A stretch of 62,968 nucleotides of DNA. Origin: an uncultured Roseburia sp. (GTDB taxonomy: Bacteria; Bacillota; Clostridia; Lachnospirales; Lachnospiraceae). The position numbers and the translations under genes were made by a program. Shown here one piece after another: positions 43,060-51,997 of the stretch. The notes below the pieces were generated by a model. The model made no database searches. It was not told where the DNA came from and saw nothing but the letters and a program-made list of their open reading frames with translations. Position 1 is the first letter of the stretch, and each line of letters opens with the position of its first letter. The stretch is taken from contig CAKREH010000020.1 of the NCBI GenBank assembly GCA_934317215.1, forward strand, positions 1 through 62,968. The letters run 5' to 3'.

Positions 43060-44499
43060 ATGGCAAAGGACAAGAAGTTAGTAGAGGCAATCACTTCCAT
43101 GGAGGAAGATTTTGCCCAGTGGTATACAGATGTGGTCAAAAAAGCGGAACTGATCGATTATTCATCCGTAAAGGGATGTATGATCCTTCGTCCGGCAGGC
43201 TACGCGATCTGGGAAAATATTCAGCATGAGTTAGACCGGCGTTTTAAGGAGACCGGTGTTGAGAACGTATATTTACCGCTGTTTATCCCGGAGAGTCTGT
43301 TAGAGAAAGAAAAAGATCACGTTGAGGGATTTGCACCGGAGGTTGCATGGGTAACTTATGGTGGTTTGAATCAGCTTCCGGAACGTCTGTGTGTCAGACC
43401 GACTTCTGAGACATTGTTCTGTGATTTCTATAAAAATATCATCCAGTCTTACCGTGATCTGCCAAAGGTATATAACCAGTGGTGTTCTGTTGTAAGATGG
43501 GAGAAGGAGACACGTCCTTTCTTACGTTCCAGAGAGTTCTTGTGGCAGGAGGGACACACCGCACATGCGACCGCAGAGGAAGCAGAGCAGAGAACCGTAC
43601 AGATGTTAAATGTCTATGCGGATTTCTGTGAGGAAGTGCTTGCAATGCCGGTTGTACGCGGACAGAAGACGGAAAAAGAAAAATTTGCAGGTGCGGAGGC
43701 AACTTACACGATTGAAGCACTGATGCATGATGGAAAAGCGTTACAGTCAGGAACCAGCCACAACTTTGGTAATGGATTTGCAAAAGCATTTGGCATCCAG
43801 TATACCGATAAAGATAACAAACTTCAGTATGTATATCAGACATCCTGGGGTATGACGACACGTCTGATCGGCGCGATCATCATGGTACATGGAGATGATT
43901 CCGGTCTGGTGCTGCCGCCGCGTATCGCACCGGTACAGGCTATGGTCATCCCGATCCAGCAGCAGAAAGACGGTGTGCTTGACACTGCAAAAGAAGTCTG
44001 CGAGCGCATCGGAAAAGTCTGCCGTGCAAAACTTGACGATTCTGACAAGAGCCCGGGCTGGAAGTTCTCTGAACAGGAGATGAGAGGTATTCCGGTTCGT
44101 ATCGAACTTGGACCGAAGGATATCGCAGCAGGTAAATGTGTGGTTGTACGTCGTGATACCAGAGAGAAGATCGAGGTTGCATTAGACGAGCTTGAAGCAA
44201 AACTGCCAGAGCTGTTAGAGCAGATCCAGAAAGATATGTTCGAGCGTGCAAAAGCACACAGAGATGCACATATCTGGGATGCACATAATTACGAAGAATT
44301 TACCGCGACTGCAAATGAGAAACCTGGCTTTATCCGTGCAATGTGGTGTGGAGATCAGGCTTGTGAGGACAAGATCAAAGAAGACCTTGCAGTGACCTCA
44401 CGCTGTATGCCGTTTAACGATCAGGAGCACATTTCAGATGTCTGTGTATGCTGTGGAAAGCCGGCACACAAATTAGTATACTGGGGTAAAGCATACTAA
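43060..44499 (+). CDS. proS: Prolyl-tRNA synthetase, archaeal-type (type 3)
   Basis: The 479-residue class II synthetase charges tRNA-Pro. It lacks the editing insertion found in bacterial-type ProS and has the type-3 C-terminal domain with a Cys cluster (CGDQACEDK ... CVCCGKPA) that may bind zinc. Class II motif 2 is REFLWQEGHTAHA and motif 3 is GDDSGLVLPPRIAP. AAGGAG upstream of the ATG is a good site. No T-box leader is present: only 43 bp separate it from the previous gene. Confidence 0.95.
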   Translation: MAKDKKLVEAITSMEEDFAQWYTDVVKKAELIDYSSVKGCMILRPAGYAIWENIQHELDRRFKETGVENVYLPLFIPESLLEKEKDHVEGFAPEVAWVTYGGLNQLPERLCVRPTSETLFCDFYKNIIQSYRDLPKVYNQWCSVVRWEKETRPFLRSREFLWQEGHTAHATAEEAEQRTVQMLNVYADFCEEVLAMPVVRGQKTEKEKFAGAEATYTIEALMHDGKALQSGTSHNFGNGFAKAFGIQYTDKDNKLQYVYQTSWGMTTRLIGAIIMVHGDDSGLVLPPRIAPVQAMVIPIQQQKDGVLDTAKEVCERIGKVCRAKLDDSDKSPGWKFSEQEMRGIPVRIELGPKDIAAGKCVVVRRDTREKIEVALDELEAKLPELLEQIQKDMFERAKAHRDAHIWDAHNYEEFTATANEKPGFIRAMWCGDQACEDKIKEDLAVTSRCMPFNDQEHISDVCVCCGKPAHKLVYWGKAY

Positions 44500-44540
44500 G
44501 ATAATTGATAGTCTGTTTGAAAACAGATGGATTACTTTGA

Positions 44541-44614
44541 AGGAAAACAGAACTGGAAAATGATCCGGGGAACACAGTCAGGTTTCACAGATCACAAGGT
44601 TCTGTTTCCTTTTT
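44541..44614 (+). terminator. Terminator after proS
   Basis: AGGAAAACAGAAC (from 44541) pairs with GTTCTGTTTCCT (44599-44610) with one bulged base. A T-tract follows. Confidence 0.6.
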
Positions 44615-44713
44615 ATAATATGAAAACGATTCCGGTAGCGTTTCTGCAATGGATTACAGGACAGAAAAAGTACATGTAACACAAAATATTATTTTTCCAG
44701 GGGGCAGGAGAAG

Positions 44714-47700
44714 ATGATAGAAAAATATTATGATGGTGCGATAAAACAGGTAGCAGCCGGTTTGGGAACTGTGGAAAAGAACCATCTTTTAGTCAGATAC
44801 AGTGGACAATTTTCCGTAGAAAACTTAAATGATACAAAGCAGCTTGAGAAAAATGAAGACATTTTTGTACAGGTACATGAATTTGAAATGGGGGAGATTA
44901 CCTGTGCGTATGAGCCATATCTTACCATGATCTGTGATGGGTTCAGGCGGTATATGACGGGAACGTTTGAAGAATTTATGGAAACGTGCGATGTGTATTA
45001 TCTGCACCGGCCGGTTTTGCTTGGTTATTTTAATCAGGATGATACAGGGCGGGAGGAGATCATTTTGCTTGATGAGGTGGCATATGAGCAGGAACGTATG
45101 TTGGCGGCACTTGAGCGCATGCTGTGTGCCATTGCTGACAGGCATCCGGTTCTGCTCGTTTTGAACCGTTTTCAGCTGGCTTCGAAAAGTACTATGCAGC
45201 TTACGGCGCGCCTTTTGAAATGTGAAAACTGCAATATCGGTTTTGTGCTTGGCGTGAGTGATATCCAGGCAATGCCGGAATTTCTGGTGCCGGACTGGGA
45301 AATGCTGTATGAGACATTAGATGATGGAAGTAAGATTTATCATATCGGAAATTCCGGCAGAAAAAAAGAAGAAACCATAGATGACGAAAAATATGTTGAC
45401 TATGGAAGTGAAAAAGTATACCGGAAACTGCATAATATGGTGGAATTTCTTGATTTTGACCAGGCGGCATATTATTTAGAAACCATTGAGCGAAAGATAA
45501 AATTTGATAATCTTTTAGTGGATGATGCCGCGCGTTTTCGCATGTGCCTCTTATTTGTCAAAGTATCGATTTTAAGACAGGATATTCCAAAAGCACTTGA
45601 AATCTGCGAGGATCTGGAAAAAATCCATCTTGCCGGAAAGGAAGAGGAGTGTGCATATGAGCAGGATTATCTGATCGCGACCGCATATATGTACCAGGGA
45701 AAATTAAAAGAGGCTTTGGAGGTGGCAGGAGAAACATACCGCATTGCCGGGAAAATGTCCGATGATTACCGGATGTTTTTATCCGAACTGTTGGAGGCAA
45801 AGATCCAGATGTCCGGCTGGTATAATATTTTTTTCTGTGCACAGGATGTAAAGATAAAGGAAAGCCTGATCCAGAATCTGATTCGTTACAACTATCGCAA
45901 TCACCTGGCACATGTATATATTTATGCGTACGATAACAAGCCGGAGATCGTGAAAAAAGCAAACCAGTCCGAGGAGCTTCTGATTTATTTCAGCAGGGGA
46001 ATCCGCATAGCAAAAAAACTTGGAAATGAGTATCTGATCAATACGGCATACCAGAAAAATATTATGCTGTCATCGACAAACGGTATGTATGAGATATCTC
46101 TGCTTTATTCGGTGCGGACTTATGAGGCACTGAAAGATAAAAGATCGATCCAGGCAGGGCGTATTTATTCGGGGATTGCATATAACTTATGTGCGATCGG
46201 TGAAAATGAGCGCGCGATGGCTTATTACAGGCATGCGATCCGTCTGTTTTATCATCTGAGGGAATCGGAAGATATTGCGGAAGTGCAGTATAACATGTCT
46301 TTAAACTGCATTATGTGTGGACAATATGAAAAGGCGGAGTTTTATCTGACACAGTGCATGAAAGCGGTGGAGCGTCTGCATTTAAACAGCTTAAGAGTCT
46401 GCAATCTATCCAAATTATATGGACTGCTCGCTCTTGTGTCGATCTTAGAGGGTAACCGGTTTAACTGTGAACGTTATTTAAACAACTGCAGGCAGTTTTT
46501 AAATTACGTTATAGAAAAAGAAAAGATGGGGGATGGGTTTGGAACAGTCCACGATTATGCAAAGATCGATGATGACATGTTTTTGTATACATTCTCATGC
46601 GGACTTCTTGCTGAACACGATGGAGATTATGAAAAAGCAGACGCAGATTATGAGAAAGCGGAGGATTATCTGAGCCGATCCGAGGGAAATCAGTTTTTCA
46701 GCTATGCACTTTTCCGGCAAAAGCGGATGGAATGTTTCAAATGTCTCGAAAATCAGAAAGGTTATGAGAAACAGAAAAAAACGCTGGAAGAATACGAAAG
46801 GAAGCATTTCAGTACCTATGGAAAACTGGCGAAAAAAATGATGGATACACTGCCGCCGGTGGATGAGGCGGACGGGCAGCAGGATGTTTCCGAACAGGAA
46901 TTAGACGCACTGCTCTGGCAGGAGAGCATGGTATTAGCCTATAAGAGCAAGAAACACCAGCTGGATTTTATTTCGACCTGGCAGAAACTGATTGATGTGA
47001 CCGGGGTCTGTGCAGAGGAAATGATCGATGCGGTCATGAAAACATTTTTAAATCATTTTAATGTGGACTGTGCGGTGTATGCGCGCTGTATGGAGAGACA
47101 GACGCAGGTATTATACAATAATACCGGGATCGATTTAAACGAGGAGCGGACGGGCAGGATCATCGCATCTTTAAAGCGGAATCCGGGAGGTTACGCGATC
47201 TCAAAGATCAGCAGCAACTATAACGAACACCAGGATATCACGGCATTGTTTGGTGAGGATGACGTGTGTTCTTTGGTGGCGGTGCCGTATTTTAACAATG
47301 CAAAACTTGAAAGTTTTCTGATCACCTATGTAAGGATGAAGGATAACTGGCATTCTTCCGTAAACCGGTATATGCTCGACGAAGATGATTTAAATATGTA
47401 TCAGCTTTTATTCCGCGAGGTAAAATATTCTTTGAACCGTCTGGACGCATATGATAAAATATACGAGATGAACAATAAACTTTACCTCTCAGCGGTCACT
47501 GACCAGCTCACCGGAATTTACAACAGGGAAGGTTTTTACCGCAGGATCAAAGATCTGATAGATGAATTTTCGGGTGGAAAACGGAAACCGGAACTGGGAT
47601 TGATGTTTATTGATCTCGATAATTTTAAGCATTATAATGATACTTACGGTCATGATGTCGGCGACCTGGTTTTAAAGGAAATGGCAGATATTTTTTCCGG

Positions 47701-48025
47701 TCTGTGTGAAAAACAGGGATTTGTCTGCCGCTATGGTGGAGATGAATACATTATTGTATTTTTCACCGCGGATAAAGAAAGGCTGAATGAAACGGCAAAG
47801 CAGATTTATCAGAAGATCGATCAGGCGGACGGTTTTGAAAAAGCGATTTCTGAGAAACTGAAAAAACAGATTTCCATCCGGAAAGAGCAGCGCATTTCCT
47901 GCTCCATTGGAATCGTGTCGGCAGAAGATATTCATGGCGAGGAAGAAATCAACCAGATGATCAAGAGGGCGGATGATCTGCTCTATTCGATCAAAACAAC
48001 GAAAAAGGGAACTTACCGTATATGA
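44714..48025 (+). CDS. Very large TPR-type diguanylate cyclase
   Basis: The 1103-residue protein has an N-terminal region (about 1-215) resembling a degenerate ATPase/STAND-like domain without a Walker A (VLLVLNRFQLAS and ALERMLCAIAD remain). Alpha-helical TPR-like repeats (about 230-700) follow, then a GAF-like region (about 740-910) and a GGDEF domain (about 935-1100). The active site is GGDEY near residue 1008, a GGDEF variant compatible with c-di-GMP synthesis. No RxxD inhibitory site precedes it. No membrane segments. GGGGGCAGGAG is a strong ribosome site. The HD-GYP protein at 36.6 kb could hydrolyse its product. The stop overlaps cca by 4 bp. Confidence 0.82.
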   Translation: MIEKYYDGAIKQVAAGLGTVEKNHLLVRYSGQFSVENLNDTKQLEKNEDIFVQVHEFEMGEITCAYEPYLTMICDGFRRYMTGTFEEFMETCDVYYLHRPVLLGYFNQDDTGREEIILLDEVAYEQERMLAALERMLCAIADRHPVLLVLNRFQLASKSTMQLTARLLKCENCNIGFVLGVSDIQAMPEFLVPDWEMLYETLDDGSKIYHIGNSGRKKEETIDDEKYVDYGSEKVYRKLHNMVEFLDFDQAAYYLETIERKIKFDNLLVDDAARFRMCLLFVKVSILRQDIPKALEICEDLEKIHLAGKEEECAYEQDYLIATAYMYQGKLKEALEVAGETYRIAGKMSDDYRMFLSELLEAKIQMSGWYNIFFCAQDVKIKESLIQNLIRYNYRNHLAHVYIYAYDNKPEIVKKANQSEELLIYFSRGIRIAKKLGNEYLINTAYQKNIMLSSTNGMYEISLLYSVRTYEALKDKRSIQAGRIYSGIAYNLCAIGENERAMAYYRHAIRLFYHLRESEDIAEVQYNMSLNCIMCGQYEKAEFYLTQCMKAVERLHLNSLRVCNLSKLYGLLALVSILEGNRFNCERYLNNCRQFLNYVIEKEKMGDGFGTVHDYAKIDDDMFLYTFSCGLLAEHDGDYEKADADYEKAEDYLSRSEGNQFFSYALFRQKRMECFKCLENQKGYEKQKKTLEEYERKHFSTYGKLAKKMMDTLPPVDEADGQQDVSEQELDALLWQESMVLAYKSKKHQLDFISTWQKLIDVTGVCAEEMIDAVMKTFLNHFNVDCAVYARCMERQTQVLYNNTGIDLNEERTGRIIASLKRNPGGYAISKISSNYNEHQDITALFGEDDVCSLVAVPYFNNAKLESFLITYVRMKDNWHSSVNRYMLDEDDLNMYQLLFREVKYSLNRLDAYDKIYEMNNKLYLSAVTDQLTGIYNREGFYRRIKDLIDEFSGGKRKPELGLMFIDLDNFKHYNDTYGHDVGDLVLKEMADIFSGLCEKQGFVCRYGGDEYIIVFFTADKERLNETAKQIYQKIDQADGFEKAISEKLKKQISIRKEQRISCSIGIVSAEDIHGEEEINQMIKRADDLLYSIKTTKKGTYRI

Positions 48026-49362
48026 AAATCGTTTTGCCGGAAAAAGTAAAATTTATCATAGAAACATTGGAAACACACGGGTATGAGTCGTATGCAGTCG
48101 GCGGATGTGTGCGCGATACCATGTTACACCGCACACCGGGCGACTGGGACATCACGACGCAGGCGAAACCGGAGCAGGTCAAAGAAATATTTGCCGAAAA
48201 GAACATTCATACCATTGACACCGGAATACAGCACGGAACCGTGACTGTGATGGTGGAACATGAGGGATTTGAGGTGACGACCTACCGGATCGACGGGGAA
48301 TATGAGGATGCGAGACATCCGAAAAATGTACAGTTTACTGCAAGTCTGTTAGAGGATTTAAAAAGGCGTGATTTCACGATCAATGCCATGGCGTACAATG
48401 ACAAAAACGGTCTGATCGACGCGTTTGACGGTGTGGGTGATTTAGAGCGCGGCGTGATCCGCTGTGTGGGATGTGCCATGGAACGTTTTTCCGAGGATGC
48501 ACTGCGGATGCTTCGCGCCGTGCGTTTTGCGGCGCAGCTTGGGTTTGCCATCGAGGCAGAGACAAAAGAAGCGATGGTAAAACTTGCGCCTGATATTGTA
48601 AAAATCAGTGCGGAGCGGATACAGACTGAACTGGTAAAATTAATTACATCCGCACATCCGGGAGAAATCAGGACTGCATGGGAAACAGGACTTACGGCAG
48701 TGTTTCTGCCGGAGTTTGACCGTATGATGGAGACACCGCAGAACACCAGGCATCACTGTTATTCAGTTGGGGAACACACGGTGGCATCACTGGAACATAT
48801 TGTGGGAGATAAGGTACTGCGCCTTACCATGCTGCTGCATGATGTGGCAAAACCTGTGTGCAGAACCACGGATGCTTCCGGCAATGACCATTTTTACGGA
48901 CATCCCAAAGAAGGCAGTGAGATGGCAAAGAAGATCCTCCGCCGGTTAAAGTTTGACAATGACACGACCGATAAGGTGTGCCGGCTGGTGTGCTGGCATG
49001 ATGACAATCCGCCGCTTTCCGAGAAAAACGTAAGAAGGGCGGTAAGCAGGATCGGAGTGGAACAGTATCCTGCATTATTTGCAGTGAAACGTGCGGATAT
49101 TCTGGCACAGAGTGAATACCAGAGAGAAGAAAAACTCTCTTATGTAGATGGCTATGAGGCGTTATACCGGGAAATTTTAGAGAAGAATCAGTGTCTTACA
49201 ATACGGGATTTAGCTGTAAATGGAAGTGATCTGATCGCTGCCGGGATGAAACCCGGAAAAGAGATCGGGGAGACATTAAAAAGTCTTTTAGAACTGGTGC
49301 TTGATGATCCAAAACTGAATAACAGGGAACTGCTGTTAGAGCGAATCTGTAGTCATGAATAA
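48022..49362 (+). CDS. cca: CCA tRNA nucleotidyltransferase with HD domain
   Basis: The 446-residue enzyme adds or repairs the 3' CCA end of tRNAs. The N-terminal class II nucleotidyltransferase signature is AVGGCVRDTMLHRTPGDWDI, followed by the flexible RRDFTINAMAYN motif and EDALRMLRAVRF. A C-terminal HD domain has HxxG..DVAKP and GHPKEGSE; this can give phosphatase/phosphodiesterase activity. It overlaps the GGDEF gene by 4 bp (ATGA), so it is coupled to it. A 12-bp hairpin terminator lies directly after, before the CotS-like gene. Confidence 0.93.
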   Translation: MKIVLPEKVKFIIETLETHGYESYAVGGCVRDTMLHRTPGDWDITTQAKPEQVKEIFAEKNIHTIDTGIQHGTVTVMVEHEGFEVTTYRIDGEYEDARHPKNVQFTASLLEDLKRRDFTINAMAYNDKNGLIDAFDGVGDLERGVIRCVGCAMERFSEDALRMLRAVRFAAQLGFAIEAETKEAMVKLAPDIVKISAERIQTELVKLITSAHPGEIRTAWETGLTAVFLPEFDRMMETPQNTRHHCYSVGEHTVASLEHIVGDKVLRLTMLLHDVAKPVCRTTDASGNDHFYGHPKEGSEMAKKILRRLKFDNDTTDKVCRLVCWHDDNPPLSEKNVRRAVSRIGVEQYPALFAVKRADILAQSEYQREEKLSYVDGYEALYREILEKNQCLTIRDLAVNGSDLIAAGMKPGKEIGETLKSLLELVLDDPKLNNRELLLERICSHE

Positions 49363-49368
49363 ACAAAC

Positions 49369-49432
49369 CCTCTCATATGATGAAGAGACACGGGGTAAGA
49401 CCGTAATCAATCATATGGGGGGCGTTTTTTTT
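49369..49432 (+). terminator. Terminator-like hairpin that covers the CotS-like gene's ribosome site
   Basis: CCTCTCATATGA (49369-49380) pairs with TCATATGGGGGG (49411-49422) over 12 bp with two wobbles, and a T8 run follows. The 3' arm is the Gly-rich ribosome site (GGGGGG) of the downstream TTG start at 49431, and the T-run ends at that start. Confidence 0.6.
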
Positions 49433-50408
49433 GTATAATCGACCGGAACAGATATTAGAACAATACGAACTGGAAGTAAAGTCCATCTCAAGAGGACGGG
49501 ACAGCTATCAGTGTGATACAGAGCAGGGACCGAAAATTTTGCGGGAATACAGAGGATCAAAGGAGCGGGCTGAGTTTTTGGCGGATATGCTGGATCATCT
49601 GAGTGGACAGGGAAGAACTGTGGAGACAGTAATGCGTACAAAAGAGGGTGAGCCGTTTTCTGTGAACGAGGAGGAAACAAAATACATATTATATCAGGCA
49701 TTTCCGGGGGCGGAATGTGACACAAAAAACAGGGTGGATATGCTTTCCGCAGTAAAAGAACTTGCATTGCTTCACCAGTCTGCACAGAATTATGAGGGCA
49801 GTGTGCCGGAGTTTTTAAAGTCAGGGCAGAATAATCTGCTTCTTCTCTATGAAAAAAGAAACCGGGAATTGAACAAAGTCAGAAATTATATCCGTGCAAA
49901 AAAGAAAAAGAATGATTTTGAGATGATGTTTATGGTCTGGTATCCGGAGTATGTGAAAAAAGCACAGGAGACGACGGATATTTTAAAAGATCTGGGAATT
50001 CAGGAACAGCTGATCGGATTCTGCCATGGGGACTATAACCAGCATAATGTCATTTTTTCACGGGAAGGGATCGCGGTCGTTCATTTTGAAAATTTTCTGT
50101 ATCAGGAGAGCGTCGGGGATCTTGCCAACTTTATCCGGAAAATGATGGAAAAAAATAACTGGAATGCAGGGCTTGGCATGGATCTGATCCGCGGATATGA
50201 CCGGGTCAGAAAACTGTCGCCGGAGGAACTGAAATATCTGTATGTGTATCTTGCATACCCGGAAAAATTCTGGAAGATCGCCAACCGTTATTATAATTCA
50301 CACAAGGCGTGGCTGTCGGGAAGAAATATAGAAAAACTGGAAAAAGTCGTTGCACAGGAGGACGCAAGAGAGCAGTTTTTACAGATGCTCTTTCACTTTA
50401 CCGTATAG
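49431..50408 (+). CDS. CotS-like spore coat / aminoglycoside-kinase fold protein
   Basis: The 325-residue protein starts at a TTG with GGGGGG 8 nt upstream, giving ILEQYELEVKSISRGRDSY, the typical CotS-family start. The kinase-fold core is HGDYNQHNVIF (catalytic loop), but the DFG-like aspartate is replaced (VVHFENFLY), so catalysis is doubtful. CotS/YutH relatives bind to the spore coat in Bacilli and Clostridia. It has no signal peptide. The end of the gene contains the promoter of the next. The sporulation role is a family inference. Confidence 0.75.
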   Translation: MYNRPEQILEQYELEVKSISRGRDSYQCDTEQGPKILREYRGSKERAEFLADMLDHLSGQGRTVETVMRTKEGEPFSVNEEETKYILYQAFPGAECDTKNRVDMLSAVKELALLHQSAQNYEGSVPEFLKSGQNNLLLLYEKRNRELNKVRNYIRAKKKKNDFEMMFMVWYPEYVKKAQETTDILKDLGIQEQLIGFCHGDYNQHNVIFSREGIAVVHFENFLYQESVGDLANFIRKMMEKNNWNAGLGMDLIRGYDRVRKLSPEELKYLYVYLAYPEKFWKIANRYYNSHKAWLSGRNIEKLEKVVAQEDAREQFLQMLFHFTV

Positions 50409-50425
50409 ACAGTTTGCGGTATAAT
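50397..50425 (+). promoter_or_regulatory. Promoter of the PEGA lipoprotein gene
   Basis: TTTACC (50397-50402), 17-bp spacer, TATAAT (50420-50425). It overlaps the end of the CotS-like gene. Confidence 0.6.
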
Positions 50426-50474
50426 CAGATGAGTAAAAAATTGTTCAAAGCTACAGCAGGAGACAGGAGAACAC

Positions 50475-51896
50475 ATGAAGATAAAATATCAGATCATATT
50501 ACTGCTTACAGCAATGGTCATGCTGTTTGCCGGGTGTGGGAAGAAAAATACGGTCGTGACCGGACGCTATTATTATCCGGATCAGGAGAAAGATGCAAAA
50601 ACGGGAGAAACTTCGGATGATGCAGGTGAGTCGGTGGAGACGACCGAGGAAAATGAAGCAGTGATCGGAAGTGACCAGTTTCTGATCAAAACAAATGATA
50701 TGCAGGAGGAATGCCTGACGTTAGAGCAGATTGCATCCGGGAAAGAGTATGTGTATTATTACACACTTGCGACCAGATTTCTCGATAAATATGGAAACCG
50801 CACTGCAGTGTCTTATTTTGAGCCGGGCAGAGTGATCACGGTGGGAGAAAAGGATGACCAGGGAAAAATCACACAGGTACAGATCTCAGATGCCGTCTGG
50901 GAATATCCGGATGTGTCGCGTTATTCGGTGGATACGGACCGCGGCATTTTTAAGATTGGAGATGAGCGGTATTCCTATGATACAGATCTTTATATCTGTG
51001 AGGATGACCTGAGAAAGCAGTTGTCTGACCTGACCGATTTAGATACACTGCGGGTGACCGGTATTGGCAAAAAACTGATTTCCATTGTGGTTACGACCGG
51101 ACATGGAGAGCTTGCGCTGACGAATACGGATCTTTTTGAGGAAAGTTTTATCCAGATCGGAAGTAAAATTTTTGCGGAAGTGACCAAAGATATGACCATG
51201 GAACTGCCGGCAGGCACCTATACGGTGACGGTGGCTAATAACGGGTACGGCGGCAGTACGGAGCTTACGATCGAGAGTGGAAGAACTGAGACACTTGACC
51301 TTAACACCTTAAAGGGTGAAGGACCGAAGTTTGGAAATATTTTATTTGCCGTGGATGTGGAAGATGCGATCATTCAGATCGATGGAAAGGTCGTTGATAC
51401 GGAAGATGCGGTTCCGATCCAGTACGGAGTGCACAGCCTTACGGTCACGGCGCCAGGGTATGATACCTTTAATAAGAAGTTATTTGTTAATTCCGAGGAG
51501 GCAACAATTGTAGTCGGAATGTCGGGTGACGGAACCGGAACAGACAGTGCCACAGAGGAAACAGAAACAGAAAATACTGCGGATACTACGGCAAATGAAG
51601 CGGACAATTCGGCGGAGGGAGCAGCAGGAAGCCTTGCGGGAAGTCTTGCAGGAAGCCATACAGCCGGCGAAAACAGCGGCACAGCGGCAGAAAGCGGTGC
51701 CGGTACATCAACCGGAATAACAGCGGAAAGCGGTGCCGGCACATCAACCGGAACAACGGCGGATACCGGCACCGGTACATCAACCGGAACAGCATCGGGT
51801 ACCGGCACAGGAGATGGAACATCGACAGGCAGCAGTGCGGACTATTTATCTACATTGTCAGAGCTTCTGTCAACATTATCCGGCAGCAGCAATTAA
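50475..51896 (+). CDS. PEGA-domain lipoprotein with Thr/Gly-rich tail
   Basis: The 473-residue protein has a lipobox LFAGC with Cys21, an acidic spacer, a beta-rich region (about 70-210), and two PEGA-type beta-sandwich modules (about 220-275, ELPAGTYTVTVANNGYGG; 285-350, IQYGVHSLTVTAPGYD). The last 120 residues are Thr/Ser/Gly-rich with imperfect repeats of the form AGTSTGTTAD. PEGA domains are linked to surface layers and wall binding; the tail could be a flexible, glycosylatable stalk. GACAGGAGAAC upstream supports the start. Substrate or partner unknown. Confidence 0.8.
   Translation: MKIKYQIILLLTAMVMLFAGCGKKNTVVTGRYYYPDQEKDAKTGETSDDAGESVETTEENEAVIGSDQFLIKTNDMQEECLTLEQIASGKEYVYYYTLATRFLDKYGNRTAVSYFEPGRVITVGEKDDQGKITQVQISDAVWEYPDVSRYSVDTDRGIFKIGDERYSYDTDLYICEDDLRKQLSDLTDLDTLRVTGIGKKLISIVVTTGHGELALTNTDLFEESFIQIGSKIFAEVTKDMTMELPAGTYTVTVANNGYGGSTELTIESGRTETLDLNTLKGEGPKFGNILFAVDVEDAIIQIDGKVVDTEDAVPIQYGVHSLTVTAPGYDTFNKKLFVNSEEATIVVGMSGDGTGTDSATEETETENTADTTANEADNSAEGAAGSLAGSLAGSHTAGENSGTAAESGAGTSTGITAESGAGTSTGTTADTGTGTSTGTASGTGTGDGTSTGSSADYLSTLSELLSTLSGSSN
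51690..51830 (+). repeat. Imperfect 24-30 bp tandem repeats in the lipoprotein tail
   Basis: Variants of GGTGCCGGTACATCAACCGG recur at 51698, 51734, 51770 and later, coding the Thr/Gly tail. Confidence 0.6.
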
Positions 51897-51934
51897 AAAG
51901 GAAAGAATTGTACAAAATTAACATGGAATAGTAC

Positions 51935-51963
51935 TTGAAAAACAGGTTCGTTATCGCTAATAT
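51935..51963 (+). promoter_or_regulatory. Promoter of the phosphoglucomutase gene
   Basis: TTGAAA (51935-51940), 17-bp spacer, TAATAT (51958-51963). Confidence 0.6.
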
Positions 51964-51997
51964 AAGAACAGAATCATATATATGGGAGGAAAGAAAG

